Assembly (NCBI GenBank): GCA_033032175.1
Contig: CM065318.1
Span: forward strand, 4,402,001 to 4,466,000
Reading direction: 5' to 3'
From: Saturnia japonica
Lineage: Eukaryota > Arthropoda > Insecta > Lepidoptera > Saturniidae
DNA: 64,000 nucleotides
The notes under the pieces are model-generated. The model was not told the DNA's origin, made no database searches, and worked only from the letters and a program-made list of their open reading frames with translations. Position numbers and translations under genes: made by a program. Shown in pieces: positions 36,701-46,629 of this stretch (positions within the stretch are counted from its first letter, which is position 1; each line of letters starts with the position of its first letter).

Positions 36701-39700
36701 TTCTTGCTGGGACAATATGGACCACACTGTTTATACGTATCGAGCAATATAAATAAAGAAATATGTTGACCGTAGCTTTTAATGGTTTTTTATACTACTC
36801 CCACTTTTTAATACAGTTCGATTGACCATAGTCCGTCTTCATAATACGAATAATATATTGTAAAGAATGTGGAATTATGGTCTTCACTTGTTCGACAAAA
36901 TTAAAAAAATATTATATAAGTAGCTTATTGCTTTATAAAACGCCACACATAATTATTGATAATAACTGATTAAGCGGACATTGTAATGTCATAATACAAC
37001 ACTAGAGGTGGAATGCCCTACACCTCTTTTTTTTTTTAGAACTGACTATACTGTTAGCCTTAGAGTCCCTGAAGCCGCTGCGGCTTTTACAGCTTCACCG
37101 AACTTGGCTCTGCACCTCAGTTCCCTGAACTTTATTGGAGCATCGCCGCCGCACCGCCAACACGCTATTCTGGCGCCATAGACTCTGTTGAGAGTCTTAA
37201 TTTGTGATGCTACAATATTTAAGTAATTTGACGTTAGGGTGCGTTCAAGTATTACGTAACGCAGTTTTTGAAGATTTTTAACCAATCCCCCCCCCCCCCC
37301 CCATGTAACGCACCGTAACATTTTTCTGTACCCCTCTCCCCTTCCTTTAACGTTACGTGACCCTCAAATCAGCAAGTCTTGAAGCACTTCAATAACAGTC
37401 TGTTTTGGTAAAGAAGAGATCATTAATTCGCTATTCTATATGTTAATTGAGTTATTTAATACAGGTTGATAACATCGATAGCGAACGCTCTCGGTCCTGT
37501 CGCGAGCATGACCATCAGGAGTATACCCGTAGACCGGTTGCCGGCGCTCGTCATCATAATGCGAGTCCGCTCCAACACCGAGATATATTCAGTCATAAAT
37601 GGTGAGTGAGTATAGGATATCTATAAGGCCCTTCACACATGACGCGACGCCAACGCCAAGTATCGTGGCGATTATTACAGCGTATTTATTTAGAACTCCT
37701 CGGAAACCATGGCAGGGTGGTAGGGTACCGATAGGTATGTTCCGGCAGCTACACTTGAGAGCCAGTCTTCCACTAGGCTTAGAGTGTAGCTTGGCCACTT
37801 CGACACTTAAGAGACAATTGTGGACAACTTGTTGATGACGCCAGTCTCACGCGACGTTTGCAGAGGTCGGCGCAACATGAGTCGCGGATATTTCTAATCA
37901 TAGGGGTGCAATTTGTAAACCTTAAATTTGTTCGAGAGGTAGAAACTATCACTTTTTGTATGAGTACTCTTGTAGTTTTGGTTTAAATCGTAAAAATAAA
38001 GTGTGATAACAATAGATTTTTTGTAAAATAAATCGGAGAATCCAATACATCAATGAGAAAATAATGTGTCAAAGGTGAACATCAAAGGGATATTTTCTAA
38101 AACGTTTAAAAAGTTTCAATTTCAACTTAATTATGATACTCTTGTATTGTGTTTACAAAGAAACACTAATATTCGAAAAAAAAAAAGTTACGAAAATCAG
38201 GTAGTAAGTAATAAGATCTTACCTTCAGCACTTTCTCTTATTTTGTTAGTTGTAATATTATAATATGAGAGTTTCTTCATAACTTATGTCAGACAACTGT
38301 CCTAGTGGCGGCGCAGATATCGAGATTTCAGTACCACCGTCTGCAGAATAAAGATCGTCACTCACCTATCAACTCTGCACCCGACCAACACCGTATCGCC
38401 TCGTGCGGTTGAGATTCCTTTATATGGAGTTCTATATATATGCACTCACTTGTCAACTCCGTAACTTCACCGTATCGACTCGCACGCGAATGAACTGCGA
38501 ATTGTCAACGCGCCGGTCTCGATTGGAACGCGAGTGATTCACGCAAGGACACCACGTACGAAAATCGCTCAAAATACTCGTCAATTCGTATACGCCCGAT
38601 GTTGACTAGTTGACCACGCGACGTTCACCCGTCGACAACGAGTGGGCGTCGATTGAGGAGGCGATGTTAATTAGGTGCTGGGTTGGTAAGTGAGTGACGA
38701 GCTTAATCGCAAACTAAAGACGTCGACGAAAGTCTTCAATGGACACCGATACGCTTATAACGCGTCACGTCATCATGCGCGGCGAATTAACTGTGTGAAC
38801 GGTGTGTCATGGAACGACACAGTAGTGATTATCTAGATTTAGCGCCACTGTGTCATTAGTAATAACTATTACAAAATTCGTTAAGTGCCTAAAATAAAGT
38901 GGAAATGTATTTAGAAATCTTGATAAAAGGAAAAAAATTATGTGTGCAATTCACGCGTGGTAGAAGTGAAAACTTCACATCTATGTTTTTTTTAAATTCA
39001 GAAAATGATCAAATACACACTAATTCAAAGATTATGAAAATGTACATACAAGTACTTACAATCATTATTATTCACAATATCATTTTCAATGAATGCCCAT
39101 TTGAAATATCTATGGTAACCTAACACAATATCAATCAGTAACAGAATGTCCTAAGTGTTGTCTATAAAGTTTTTGTGCGGTGACAAAATTTATTATTGCG
39201 TGGCAACAACAAACTTCCGCTTTTTCGTTATTTTTCATCGACTTTCAAACGATGCTAAAGAAGTTTTACTTCAAAAAACTTGACAAGGTGTGATCGACGC
39301 ATTAGCCAGTGTCATGTTTTATTATCTAATTTGAAATGAATCGCAGGTAACGTGGGAGTGTCAGAGTTGGTGGGAGGGCTCGTCGAGGCGCTGGAACGTT
39401 TCGCCACACAGCGAGACGAAGACGCGAGACTCGAGAGGGAGCGAGACGCGAGGCAACGAGTCAAACGGGAACAAGACGAGGCGTATATGAGAAGTCTCGA
39501 AGCTGACAGGTATACGTTTCCAATCTACCTATACTAATATTGTAAACCTTAAAAGGTTGCATTTTTTCTTTGAACGCGCAAATCTCTGGGTCTATCAGAT
39601 TTTAAAATTGCTTTTTACATTATATATAGACTAGTCATTTAGAAATGTTATAGGCTATATAATTTCACGCTATGACCGTAAGAAGCAGAGCGATAACCAT

Positions 39701-42700
39701 GAATGTCGGGCAAGCTATAAGCAAGTACTGGAAATTAGAAAACCTTTCTTATGTTGAACATAGTATAGTGTGACTAGAGGCTTTTAATTTTTTTAAATAT
39801 AATTTTATTGTAGCTTTTAAATGTTTTCGTTTTAATCTATGTTGCAGAGCTAAAGAGGAAATAAAGAAACAACAAGAGTTTGAAAGAAATCAAGAATTAG
39901 AGAGAGTGGAATCTGAACGACTCATGGAGGAAGCTAAAAAAGAGGTCAGTTATCGTATGTCTTTATACGTCATATGTCACTGAATCTATTTATTAATTTA
40001 CACATTAGCCTAGTGGTCTTAAGCGCGACTGCTATGATCGAGATCCTGGTTTCGAATCCTAGGTCGAGCAAAGAGTAGAAAAATCTATGAAATTCTCAGG
40101 TAGCAGCTCGGAGTTTGGCTTTGTGCTTGATTAATGGCAGTTATAGGCTCGCCCCTTATTACATGGGACCTAAAAAGTGTACACGGCGAACTGTGGGTGT
40201 ACATTAGTACACACACCTCCGCTCCGCCTAACCCTTCGGGGATACAGGCGCGATGGTATGTTTGGTCTATTTATAAAAGTATAAAAATAAATAAACATTT
40301 TAAAACTAAGGGCCCTCTCCCACGAGGCTATTTGCATATGACTCTCGTTTGATACGCACATCCTACTAATTTCTGGTATGTATCCGCCGTATAAATTCGC
40401 TATGTTTCGCACACGACGCAATGCGTCGACTACGCGTTTGACGTTGGTCGCACGCTACGTGAGTAGGATATGCGTCGCATGAAAATGGCTATTAGGAAAG
40501 TCCTTTCTTGGTGGCGTACCTAATTAAAGTATTTCAAATTAAAAGTCTAGAAGACTCCTGGAGTAAAGACTGCAAGTAACTAGCCGTCTTACTGCTAAAA
40601 CCGCCGGGATAAAACAATACAAAAATAAAACTGCGGAAAGGGGTGATGAACCTAGACCAGGCGGGGCGGATGAGGAACATAGAAGAAATATTAAAATTAG
40701 CAATAAAATTGAAAATGTGCACTCAACTGAAGACCTTGATGGCAACTGGCATGCGAGCGATGGCGCTGGTAGCGCGCGGTCGGCGAGTAATACGTAGATC
40801 ACGCGGCTTCTTCGTGCTGCACTCCCTTATGTATAGGCGGCTGGCGGTAAATGCTAGGTTAAGGCCACATTACAAGGAGCTAGGAGCTAGGCTATTGATT
40901 CTAGCAAACAGACACATAAAAAACATGTAGACGGTCACACAGAGCGACGTGCTTCGCTGGGTGCCAGGTTAATCGCACAGCGAGTCGCGTAAAGATCCAA
41001 CGCGTCTGTTAATTTTTGAGTGTCGCTAGGTGATTTTGAAATGGAAAATAGGCTTCATACGTAAATAGACATAAAATTTTTCATCGTATCTTCGTAATTC
41101 TTTGCATAAACGTTCGAATTCTCAATTTTTTCGAATCTCGAAAGTTTGGTTAATTTTATGTACCCAACAGCTTCGAACCCGATGTATATTAAATTTCAAT
41201 CTTGAATTGTCATATAATAATAGTTTTCTTTCCAGTTGTAATAGCGTCATGAATTCCTCGTTCGCACCGACAGTGACTAGTCACCTAGTGACTCACTTTC
41301 TATGTGGCCAGTATGTAATTAGCAACTAGTGTAGCACCCAGCGAGGCTCCTTATAATGTGGTTTTAGCCTTACGGAGCGAGCGTATGCGACATAGTTGGA
41401 ACCGCACTTAAAAGAAAATTGTTCATGGTATAATTCGTTACAATCTCAATAATTTATTACATAAATTATTTACGTTTCGTAATTTGCGAAATATCGTCTA
41501 CAGTTCCGTCTTTACCATATTAGGACACACTGAAAAGAGTGAAGCTCAATTTTTAGTACTAATTTTACTAAGATTTGCCGATGAAATAAATTAGAAACCG
41601 GATCAGATTTCTAAATACATACTAAGAAACAAAAAAAAATTTTTTTTAACAACTTCAAAAAAAAGGAGGTTATATTTAATTCTAATGTATATATTTTTTA
41701 TGGATGTTCAGCCTTCATGTTCTTTGTTTATGAACCGATTTGGGATACCTCAAGGGTGGTCCTATTTTAATTTCACATTGGCATTGGACCTTCAACTTTG
41801 AAGATACACCAGGGAACTCTTGGAAATCATTGAACTTGGATTTCTTTTTTGTTAAGAATTGCCTTGTTCATTTCTTTTTTTACTCTCTAAAGGGGCCCCA
41901 AATTGTTGTCTCCATAGCTTAAGACGGCCCCGGTCATATGGTATATGTTTGATCTGATAGGCGATGCAGTCGCAAGCTGCATCCCGCGTGCCCGCGGAAC
42001 CCGACGCGGATGTGGATCCGGCCGGCGTGTCTCGCATCCGCGTGCGTCTGCCTCCGCCGCACGACGCCTGCCTAGAACGCCGGTTTTACTCCAACGACAC
42101 GCTTGCAGTAAGAACAATATTACACTTGATTTTTCTCTTTTGCATTTTGCGGCAACATTATTGTCAAGTTTAACATTTTTTATTGTTATCCCATGCGTTT
42201 AAAAAACGCGAGTTTAGGCTAAAGATGAATTTAAAAAAACTAACTTTTATTATCCTTATTATAAGGTAGAATTAATAAATTTGAACTTTGTATATTATCT
42301 TATGTGATAATCAAGTTTAAAAAAATTGTATTTATATTCCCGTAAATAAACCAGTTGTATAAATTTTTAGGCGTTATTAGATTTCTTGGCGTCAAAAGGT
42401 TACCCTCAAGAGAATTACAAGGTCATCTCTAGCTGGCCAAGGAGAGACGTAAGTATTTTATGCTGCAGATAAGATTGATTTGAATTAATTGCATTTAATG
42501 GTTGTACTTACGTTGTAAGTCAAATTTTATAAAAGGCTGCTTTAATTATAAAATAAAAGGTTGGAAAATGTGTGGTCTGAATCATTTTTTATATCCTATG
42601 TACACAGACATAGTCGGATTCATTTATTCACTTAGCTCTTTATGTTACGCTTGAAGAACCCGTTGTCGTAATAACGGTGGAACACATTGGCTCCACAGTA

Positions 42701-43045
42701 TCGTTCTACACTTCATAGGACAGTCGCGCATGAACATGTTCGGATTATAGTCAGTTAATATTAATTTTATTTACCGTTAATTTATGAGACGCCAATATTT
42801 ATAGACCCAATGCGCCAAATCTTAAAATACGCCACTGTGTTAAGGGTATTTTGCTGGGTGGAAAATGCAAAGTAGATTTATAAAGTAAAATTTTAAATTT
42901 ATTCTCATGTTGTTTATAATCTGTAATGTGTGCCTATAAATAAAATAAATTTAAATTTTACCAGTTGACAGCTGAATCTCAGAGCAGCACGCTGAAAGCC
43001 CTGAAGCTGTACCCACAAGAGACGGTGATGTTGGAAGAGCGGTGA
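21736..43045 (+). CDS. FAF1: FAF1: FAS-associated factor 1, UBA-UBL-UBL-UAS-UBX adaptor of p97/VCP
   Basis: Sixteen coding exons with GT-AG borders and matching phases give 642 residues (human FAF1 has 650): 21736-21774, 22179-22247, 27352-27475, 28116-28241, 28817-28988, 30796-30940, 31382-31510, 33062-33182, 34427-34572, 36199-36353, 37465-37601, 39347-39509, 39848-39944, 41961-42107, 42371-42448, 42965-43045. Domains in order: UBA (residues 5-45, NWDLLAAIN), ubiquitin-like 1 (97-170), ubiquitin-like 2 (182-257), acidic serine-rich linker (270-300), UAS thioredoxin-like (about 315-455, with GVYLHHEQSVLSNVFC), a charged helix (470-545) and UBX (about 560-642). The family binds polyubiquitinated clients and the p97 ATPase for degradation; the fly orthologue Caspar restrains Relish/NF-kB signalling. 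The start is the only ATG leading into the UBA. Least certain are the acceptors of exons 6 and 14, which have weak pyrimidine tracts. The UBX p97-binding loop reads WPR rather than FPR. Confidence 0.95.
22933..23225 (-). pseudogene. RTE-clade LINE ORF2 C-terminal relic
   Basis: An 88-codon open stretch ends with the sequence typical of insect RTE elements: KFRWTGHVARLKDNKW, then GKRCIGRPFICWQDNIKK and a DRWKFLEEAFT end. This region follows the reverse transcriptase domain. It is 5'-truncated and abuts the left end of the Tigger element, in FAF1 intron 2. Confidence 0.85.
23263..24958 (-). mobile_element. Decayed Tigger (pogo/Tc1-mariner) DNA transposon in FAF1 intron 2
   Basis: The left end begins CAGTGTAAACTC and contains a TTTATAACG motif that reappears inverted near 24930-24957 (CGTTATAGGGAGG), consistent with degraded terminal repeats. 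Between them lies the transposase relic on the minus strand. The exact right end is uncertain. It sits inside FAF1 intron 2 in antisense orientation. Confidence 0.8.
23544..24696 (-). pseudogene. Tigger-type transposase remnant (CENP-B HTH and DDE)
   Basis: The N-terminus (24696-24508) is a CENP-B/pogo helix-turn-helix, MASKRKAISVDEKVCMI…, followed by a stop after about 62 codons. The frame resumes (about 24520-24290, SGNVPISGPIVKAKAEKFA), meets another stop, and continues with the first catalytic aspartate in FNTDETGLFFKL (about 24240). After a further shift come the second (LVDNCPAHP, about 23920) and ILQPMDQ (about 23830), then the C-terminal helices to 23544. At least two frameshifts and two stops make it non-functional. 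Related host genes are the TIGD family. Confidence 0.9.
25803..25826. repeat. (TA)n microsatellite
   Basis: About eleven uninterrupted AT units in FAF1 intron 2. Confidence 0.95.
25951..26590 (-). mobile_element. Helitron-like family A copy in FAF1 intron 2
   Basis: 640 bp; ends TC…CTAG on the minus strand. The 3' end carries the hairpin CACGGGTAAAACCGTG followed by GGGCACAGCTAG, as Helitrons require. Confidence 0.78.
26789..27108 (-). mobile_element. Helitron-like fragment, third family, FAF1 intron 2
   Basis: CTAGCTGGTACCAGCGACTT at the left end, the blocks AAGTACCCTATGTG and GTGTGCCAAATTTCATTG, and a CTATTATATTAGTAG right end. This is a widespread lepidopteran repeat type. The CTAG is the minus-strand 3' end. 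Confidence 0.5.
28509..28795 (+). repeat. tRNA-derived SINE S1 in FAF1 intron 4
   Basis: Box B GAGTTTGGATCC, GAGCCAGAGCTTTCGGTG, CATAGCATGGTGGTAG, ATCTGTCGCC and CACTAGGCTTGAG. It ends about 20 bp before the acceptor of FAF1 exon 5. Confidence 0.75.
29716..30291 (+). mobile_element. Complete Helitron-like element in FAF1 intron 5
   Basis: Begins TCTATACTAATATTATAAAG after A29715 and ends GCGGGTCAGCTAG before T30292. 576 bp, no open frame of note. Both diagnostic ends are intact. Confidence 0.78.
31598..32201 (-). mobile_element. Helitron-like family A copy in FAF1 intron 7
   Basis: 604 bp, same termini and interior as the other family A copies. It starts 87 bp after the exon 7 donor. Confidence 0.76.
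32603..32985. mobile_element. MITE copy 3, right end lost, FAF1 intron 7
   Basis: The left inverted repeat and interior match copy 1 to ACTCGACAATGAAACGAAA, where similarity stops about 75 bp before FAF1 exon 8. Confidence 0.75.
33650..34020 (-). repeat. Dispersed repeat J in FAF1 intron 8
   Basis: GGTGGTCGCGATCCCTAAC and CACACCGCCAACATTGGGAC match in inverse order the plus-strand copy at 50,570-50,770 (CCCACATTGGCGCAGGCGGTG, AGTTGGGATCGCGACCACC). Class unknown. Confidence 0.5.
34665..35270 (+). repeat. Dispersed repeat G, copy in FAF1 intron 9
   Basis: About 600 bp matching 60,720-61,400 in inverse orientation: TCGAGCTTAAGTAGTTCGAG, GTAAAGAGAGCCCCGTTTTA, TTACGGGCGGCAT, ATTTTCACATATGTGACACA, AACATGCAACTTGTAATGTA and AACTGTTCTGTCGCCAACA. 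No open frame or clear termini; class unknown. Confidence 0.75.
37027..37109 (-). mobile_element. Short retroposon copy in FAF1 intron 10
   Basis: Minus-strand copy: CCAAGTTCGGTGAAGCTG … GGCTAACAGTATAGTCAG, then an A-tail of about 13. Flanks CTACACCTC (37018-37026) and CTGCACCTC (37110-37118) form a 9-bp duplication with one mismatch. Confidence 0.8.
37287..37302. repeat. C16 homopolymer in FAF1 intron 10
   Basis: Sixteen consecutive C inside a GTAACGC-containing stretch (TTACGTAACGC upstream, ATGTAACGCACCG downstream) that looks repeat-derived. Confidence 0.9.
37700..37830 (+). repeat. SINE S1, 3' half, FAF1 intron 11
   Basis: CATGGCAGGGTGGTAGG, TGTTCCGGCAGCTACACTTG and CACTAGGCTTAGAG align with the 3' half of S1; the tRNA-like head is absent. 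Confidence 0.65.
38356..38699. repeat. 344-bp inverted repeat in FAF1 intron 11
   Basis: CGTCACTCACCTATCAAC (38356) is mirrored at 38682-38699 as GGTTGGTAAGTGAGTGACG; arms of about 25 bp with few mismatches. A partial second copy of the left arm (CACTCACTTGTCAACTC, about 38442) makes a short tandem. Unusually GC-rich interior. Confidence 0.55.
39529..39760 (+). mobile_element. Helitron-like 5' end fragment beside FAF1 exon 12
   Basis: CTATACTAATATTGTAAACC, then GAACGCGCAAATCTCTGGG. It begins only about 20 bp after the exon 12 donor (39510) and resembles the fragment at 18,020. Confidence 0.55.
40008..40265 (+). repeat. SINE S2 in FAF1 intron 13
   Basis: Same blocks as the 11.2-kb copy, with TTAGCCTAGTGGTCTTAAGC and GGTTTCGAATCC as the promoter boxes. 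Confidence 0.8.
41640..41830. repeat. Dispersed repeat K in FAF1 intron 13
   Basis: Inverse of 2035-2200; ends about 130 bp before exon 14. Confidence 0.6.
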
Positions 43046-44172
43046 ACAAGGCCTGTAGGCGCAAATCCGCCCTTCCCGCCGATATATACCGTCTGTCCTG
43101 TCCTTGCATCACTGCAGCCTATCATTCCATTTTGTCTCCATCAAAAATTGTGCATCCAAAGCGATACACACGCTAGATAAATATTTTTATAACGCAAAAA
43201 TACCTTTAACGTAATTTCTTAATTTATTGACCTTTATTATTTGATGTGATTTGTGTAATTGTTTTAAAAATCGCAACTTATGTTACTATATTTGACGTTT
43301 TGATGGATAATGTATGGAATTACTGTCAAAATTTAAAAATAGTTCCGAAATAATGGCTCAGTTGGTAGAGTGTACAGGCTCCGCGTCGATCGACGTGAGT
43401 TTGAATCCTTGCAATGAGCCTGAGCTCTCAGTGAAGGAAAATATTCGAGTTTAATATCTGTCGCCAAACATAAATAGGTGTTCCGACACCTGCACTTGAG
43501 AGCCAGTCTCCTATTAGGCTTGGCATGCCATCTTGGGCCACTTTGTCACTTAAGATCAGGCGAGATTGTGGACACAATGCTAAACCTATTATAACACATT
43601 AAAAAAGAATGTGTTATTAAATAATTTCATAAGTCAAATTATTCAATGTAATATTGTATTTTATTGATTTTTAAATATTATGAAAAATGCAGTGATGTGT
43701 CGCTAGTTTAGTGTAAATTGCTTGCTACTAGACAATATTATGCTTTGTGATTTGAAATACACAAAATAGTGTTTGTGATGATAGATAAGTTTACTCGAAT
43801 AATGGCAGAGGCATCGGGTTTGATCGGCTGCAGAATTTTTCAATAGCAGAATTAATTTTAAATTATTGATAGTTCAAATTTTGTTTTCAAATAGAATTGT
43901 CTACAGTGAGCAATTATGACGTTATTATTCCGGATTTATGTTATTTAAATGTTTATATCATATTATTAATTCGTAAATTATACACAAGAATTGTATGTAC
44001 ATAATGAATATTATATTAATTATGTTTCATTTCCTAAATAGGGTTTTCTCATGTTTGCAACAATATCTGAATATACGGAAGTTAATGAGTTTGGACATTT
44101 GTAATTTTTCAGTAAACTATACCAGAGACAATTGTGTCAGTGTATTGCATTGAATTCATGTATACAAATAAA
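43046..44172 (+). other. FAF1 3' untranslated region with AATAAA signal
   Basis: The first good AATAAA after the FAF1 stop is at 44167-44172, implying a 3' UTR of about 1.1 kb. A tRNA-derived SINE (about 43353-43620) lies inside it. On the other strand an AATAAA reads at 44195-44200, so the FAF1 and LANCL3 transcripts probably end within tens of bases of each other. The extent is inferred from signals, not from transcript data. Confidence 0.5.
43353..43620 (+). repeat. tRNA-derived SINE S1 in the FAF1 3' UTR
   Basis: The best-preserved head: box A GGCTCAGTTGGTAGAGTG and box B GAGTTTGAATCC, then GAGCCTGAGCTCTCAGTG, ATCTGTCGCC and TATTAGGCTTGG. Confidence 0.8.
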
Positions 44173-44314
44173 GAATGGAAGACCTAGTAATGTGTTTATT
44201 CATATCATATACATACATACTAATTTAACAAGCTGTTAACATTGGTTCCAAACATAAAGTCACAATGGACTCTTAAATTAATTGAATAAATATTTAAAAC
44301 TAAATCTTTAGGCC

Positions 44315-45526
44315 TTAAGAAGAGAAGACATCTTGAAATGGAAATTCTGCTTTATCTGGCACAAGTAGATCAGAGAGATAGCAGACTGTTCCAGCTGTGC
44401 CTTCATACAAGCTCTCCGGATTATCTGGAAGCCTAGCATCCTTTTGGAATTGATCAGTTGTCATAAAATCAGCAAACATCTTGGCTCTGTACAAATATTT
44501 CTCATTATGAGTCAACCGATGCAGAAGCATGAATACATATCCATTGCCAGCAACTCCATGACAAATTCCTGGTCCTTTGAGTAACAGACCTTTCTGCCAA
44601 ACAACCTCTCCAGCTCTAATGCAGCATTCCAGATATTTGTCTTCTTTAAATAAAATATAGGCTTTAGCCATTAAGTAAATAGTGCCTGGTGCTCCATGAC
44701 ACCAATGCAAAAGCTTATGCTCATCTAAGCCAATTTCTTCCATGCAACATGGCCAATTACCTTCTTCATTTTGTAATGTAACTAAGTAATCAATGGTGGC
44801 CATGACATCAGTGTTGGCTGATTCATTATATGTCAAATATTCCGGCACTGACAGTAATACTTGTAATATAAAACTTATTCCGTGTGCAGATCCTAAATAT
44901 TGAGTGTTATAATAGTGATACATGAGAGGGCATGGACTACCATGCTTCTTTGCAAATTCACGACCAGAGGCTACAATCATGTCACAAATTCTATACAACT
45001 CTTCGTTGGTAAAAATTGGGATCTGAATTTCTCTACTGATCCACAAAGATCCAGCAATATAGCCAGCCCGACCGACAAAAAATTCATCAGCACCATTCTT
45101 TAGAAACTTTGGATTTAAATAATCTGTGTAAAGAGCTTTATATCTTCTCAAATAATCAATGAACTTATCATCATTCTGCAGCTTATACAAAACAGTAGCT
45201 AAAGCATAAGTACCAGCATCACCAAGCAAGAAGGAAGTTTTATCTCCAGCAGATGTTTCCAATGCTGGTTTTAAATAATCCATAGCTTTTTTTAAATACT
45301 CATTTCTGTTTTCTGATAATTTAGAGTTTTTAGACAAGTAATAAAACATATAAGAAATACCGGTGGTACCGACATACAGACCACCTTCAACATTCTTCAC
45401 TGAGGGTTGAAGTCGTTTTGTAATGTTATTTATAAGTTCAAAAATTTGGGAGCATATTATGTCTTTATCGATAGCCAAAACTCCCGGCTTGTAATCTTCG
45501 TAAGGGTTCGGGAAATATCGAACCAT
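44315..45526 (-). CDS. LANCL3: LanC-like protein 3 (LANCL3), zinc-binding lanthionine-cyclase-like protein
   Basis: Uninterrupted 403-codon frame. It resembles vertebrate LANCL3 throughout: the N-terminal RYFPNPYEDY box, GGLYVGTTGISYM, FFVGRAGYIAGSLW, GSAHGISFILQ, HWCHGAPG, GPGICHGVAG and SLYEGTAGTVC. The glycine-rich boxes mark the seven inward helices of the LanC alpha/alpha toroid. Zinc ligands are Cys276 (WCHG) and Cys322-His323 (CHG), all present. Eukaryotic LanC-like proteins bind zinc and glutathione, and relatives add glutathione to dehydroamino acids; the exact role of LANCL3 is unclear. The frame stays open for 26 codons upstream (to 45604), but I prefer the ATG at 45526: it aligns with the family N-terminus, and a splice acceptor lies just upstream at about 45597, so the upstream codons would be 5' UTR and intron. 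The gene converges with FAF1. Confidence 0.93.
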   Translation of the reverse strand: MVRYFPNPYEDYKPGVLAIDKDIICSQIFELINNITKRLQPSVKNVEGGLYVGTTGISYMFYYLSKNSKLSENRNEYLKKAMDYLKPALETSAGDKTSFLLGDAGTYALATVLYKLQNDDKFIDYLRRYKALYTDYLNPKFLKNGADEFFVGRAGYIAGSLWISREIQIPIFTNEELYRICDMIVASGREFAKKHGSPCPLMYHYYNTQYLGSAHGISFILQVLLSVPEYLTYNESANTDVMATIDYLVTLQNEEGNWPCCMEEIGLDEHKLLHWCHGAPGTIYLMAKAYILFKEDKYLECCIRAGEVVWQKGLLLKGPGICHGVAGNGYVFMLLHRLTHNEKYLYRAKMFADFMTTDQFQKDARLPDNPESLYEGTAGTVCYLSDLLVPDKAEFPFQDVFSS

Positions 45527-45596
45527 TTTGGGATGTAACGTCGTCAACCTAGGCAAGATTTTTTCTAAGATGTTCACTGATAACTTCAACAGCTTT
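45527..45596 (-). other. LANCL3 probable 5' UTR start of coding exon, with splice acceptor
   Basis: Reading the minus strand, a T-rich stretch followed by TACAG sits immediately before 45596, a typical acceptor. The LANCL3 coding exon would then begin with about 70 nt of 5' UTR, and the first exon would lie at higher coordinates. No first exon could be recognised. Confidence 0.5.
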
Positions 45597-45604
45597 CTGT
45601 ACAT

Positions 45605-46629
45605 AAAACAATTAATAACAATATCCCATTAACTCTGTAATTTATTATAATGGCCGTTACTACTACGAAAACAAATCAGATTAAAATATATTACCTATTG
45701 ATTTTCTACCGGCCCTGCCAACAATCAATCTCCAAAGACCGCGATTTTGTTTTGTTTATTAATAATTTATTTTGAATCTTGAATAATAATATATAGGACC
45801 AGAATAAGACATCGACAATTATTAATGTAGTCTGTGAACAGTATGGTGTGCTCTGGTTATTGGTCTATGGTGTGCAGTACATAGGGATGTGGAAAAAAAA
45901 TCCATTATGATATTAACTTAATAACCAGAGATAAATAATAATTATTAAAAATAAAAATGCTAAGGATGTCAATGGCACAAAAAAACAATTTTTAAAAAAC
46001 GATTATTTTTGAACGTTATTAAAACGATTATAAAATAATACATACATTTTTGCTTTAAATAATTTTTTTTTTCATATTATCTTGAGAAATTGATTTAAAC
46101 ACCTGAAATATTCATAATCATAACTTTCCTAATCAAATTAAATAAACATGTTTCAATAAAAAGACAAAAATTATGGTTAATAACAGAGAATGCCCATTCT
46201 TGTACCAAATTTTAAGGTTGAATAAAAACTAAACAATCCTTTTATTCACATTATTTTACGACTTTTGTCCTCGGAATTTGGTTTTCTAAGTAGGAATATT
46301 CTTTAAATTTTTAAATGTATTATTTAAACTATAGCGTCGAAATGAAACTATAACAAACAAAACTTATAAAAATGTTACACGCGATATATATAAGTAACAC
46401 CATCGCAGCGCTCGATAAAACAAAACAAGTGCAAATACGTTAAGGACTTGCCAGTGCACTATTACCTATAACGTTGTGACGGTTGAAGCGCTCGCGCAGG
46501 GCGCTGCGCGTACGGGGTGGGGGAGGGTGTAGTACCACTATCTTGAGCTCGTGCTATAAAACTATATATATAAACAGGGTGTCCCAGAACTCAACGTCAA
46601 GCCGAAACGGAGTGACAGGATTGATTTTA
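45605..46629. other. Region upstream of LANCL3, no exon recognised
   Basis: Very AT-rich to about 46,450, then a GC-richer piece (46,470-46,530) that could hold the LANCL3 promoter or first exon; nothing specific supports either. Confidence 0.35.

Noticed and set aside
40643..40930. 95-codon plus-strand frame in FAF1 intron 13
   Set aside because: No family resemblance, and the region is repeat-like; FAF1 exon 13 joins exon 14 in phase without it.
43353..43430. tRNA-like sequence with A and B boxes
   Set aside because: Cannot form a full cloverleaf with an acceptor stem; it is the head of a SINE with multiple copies in the window.
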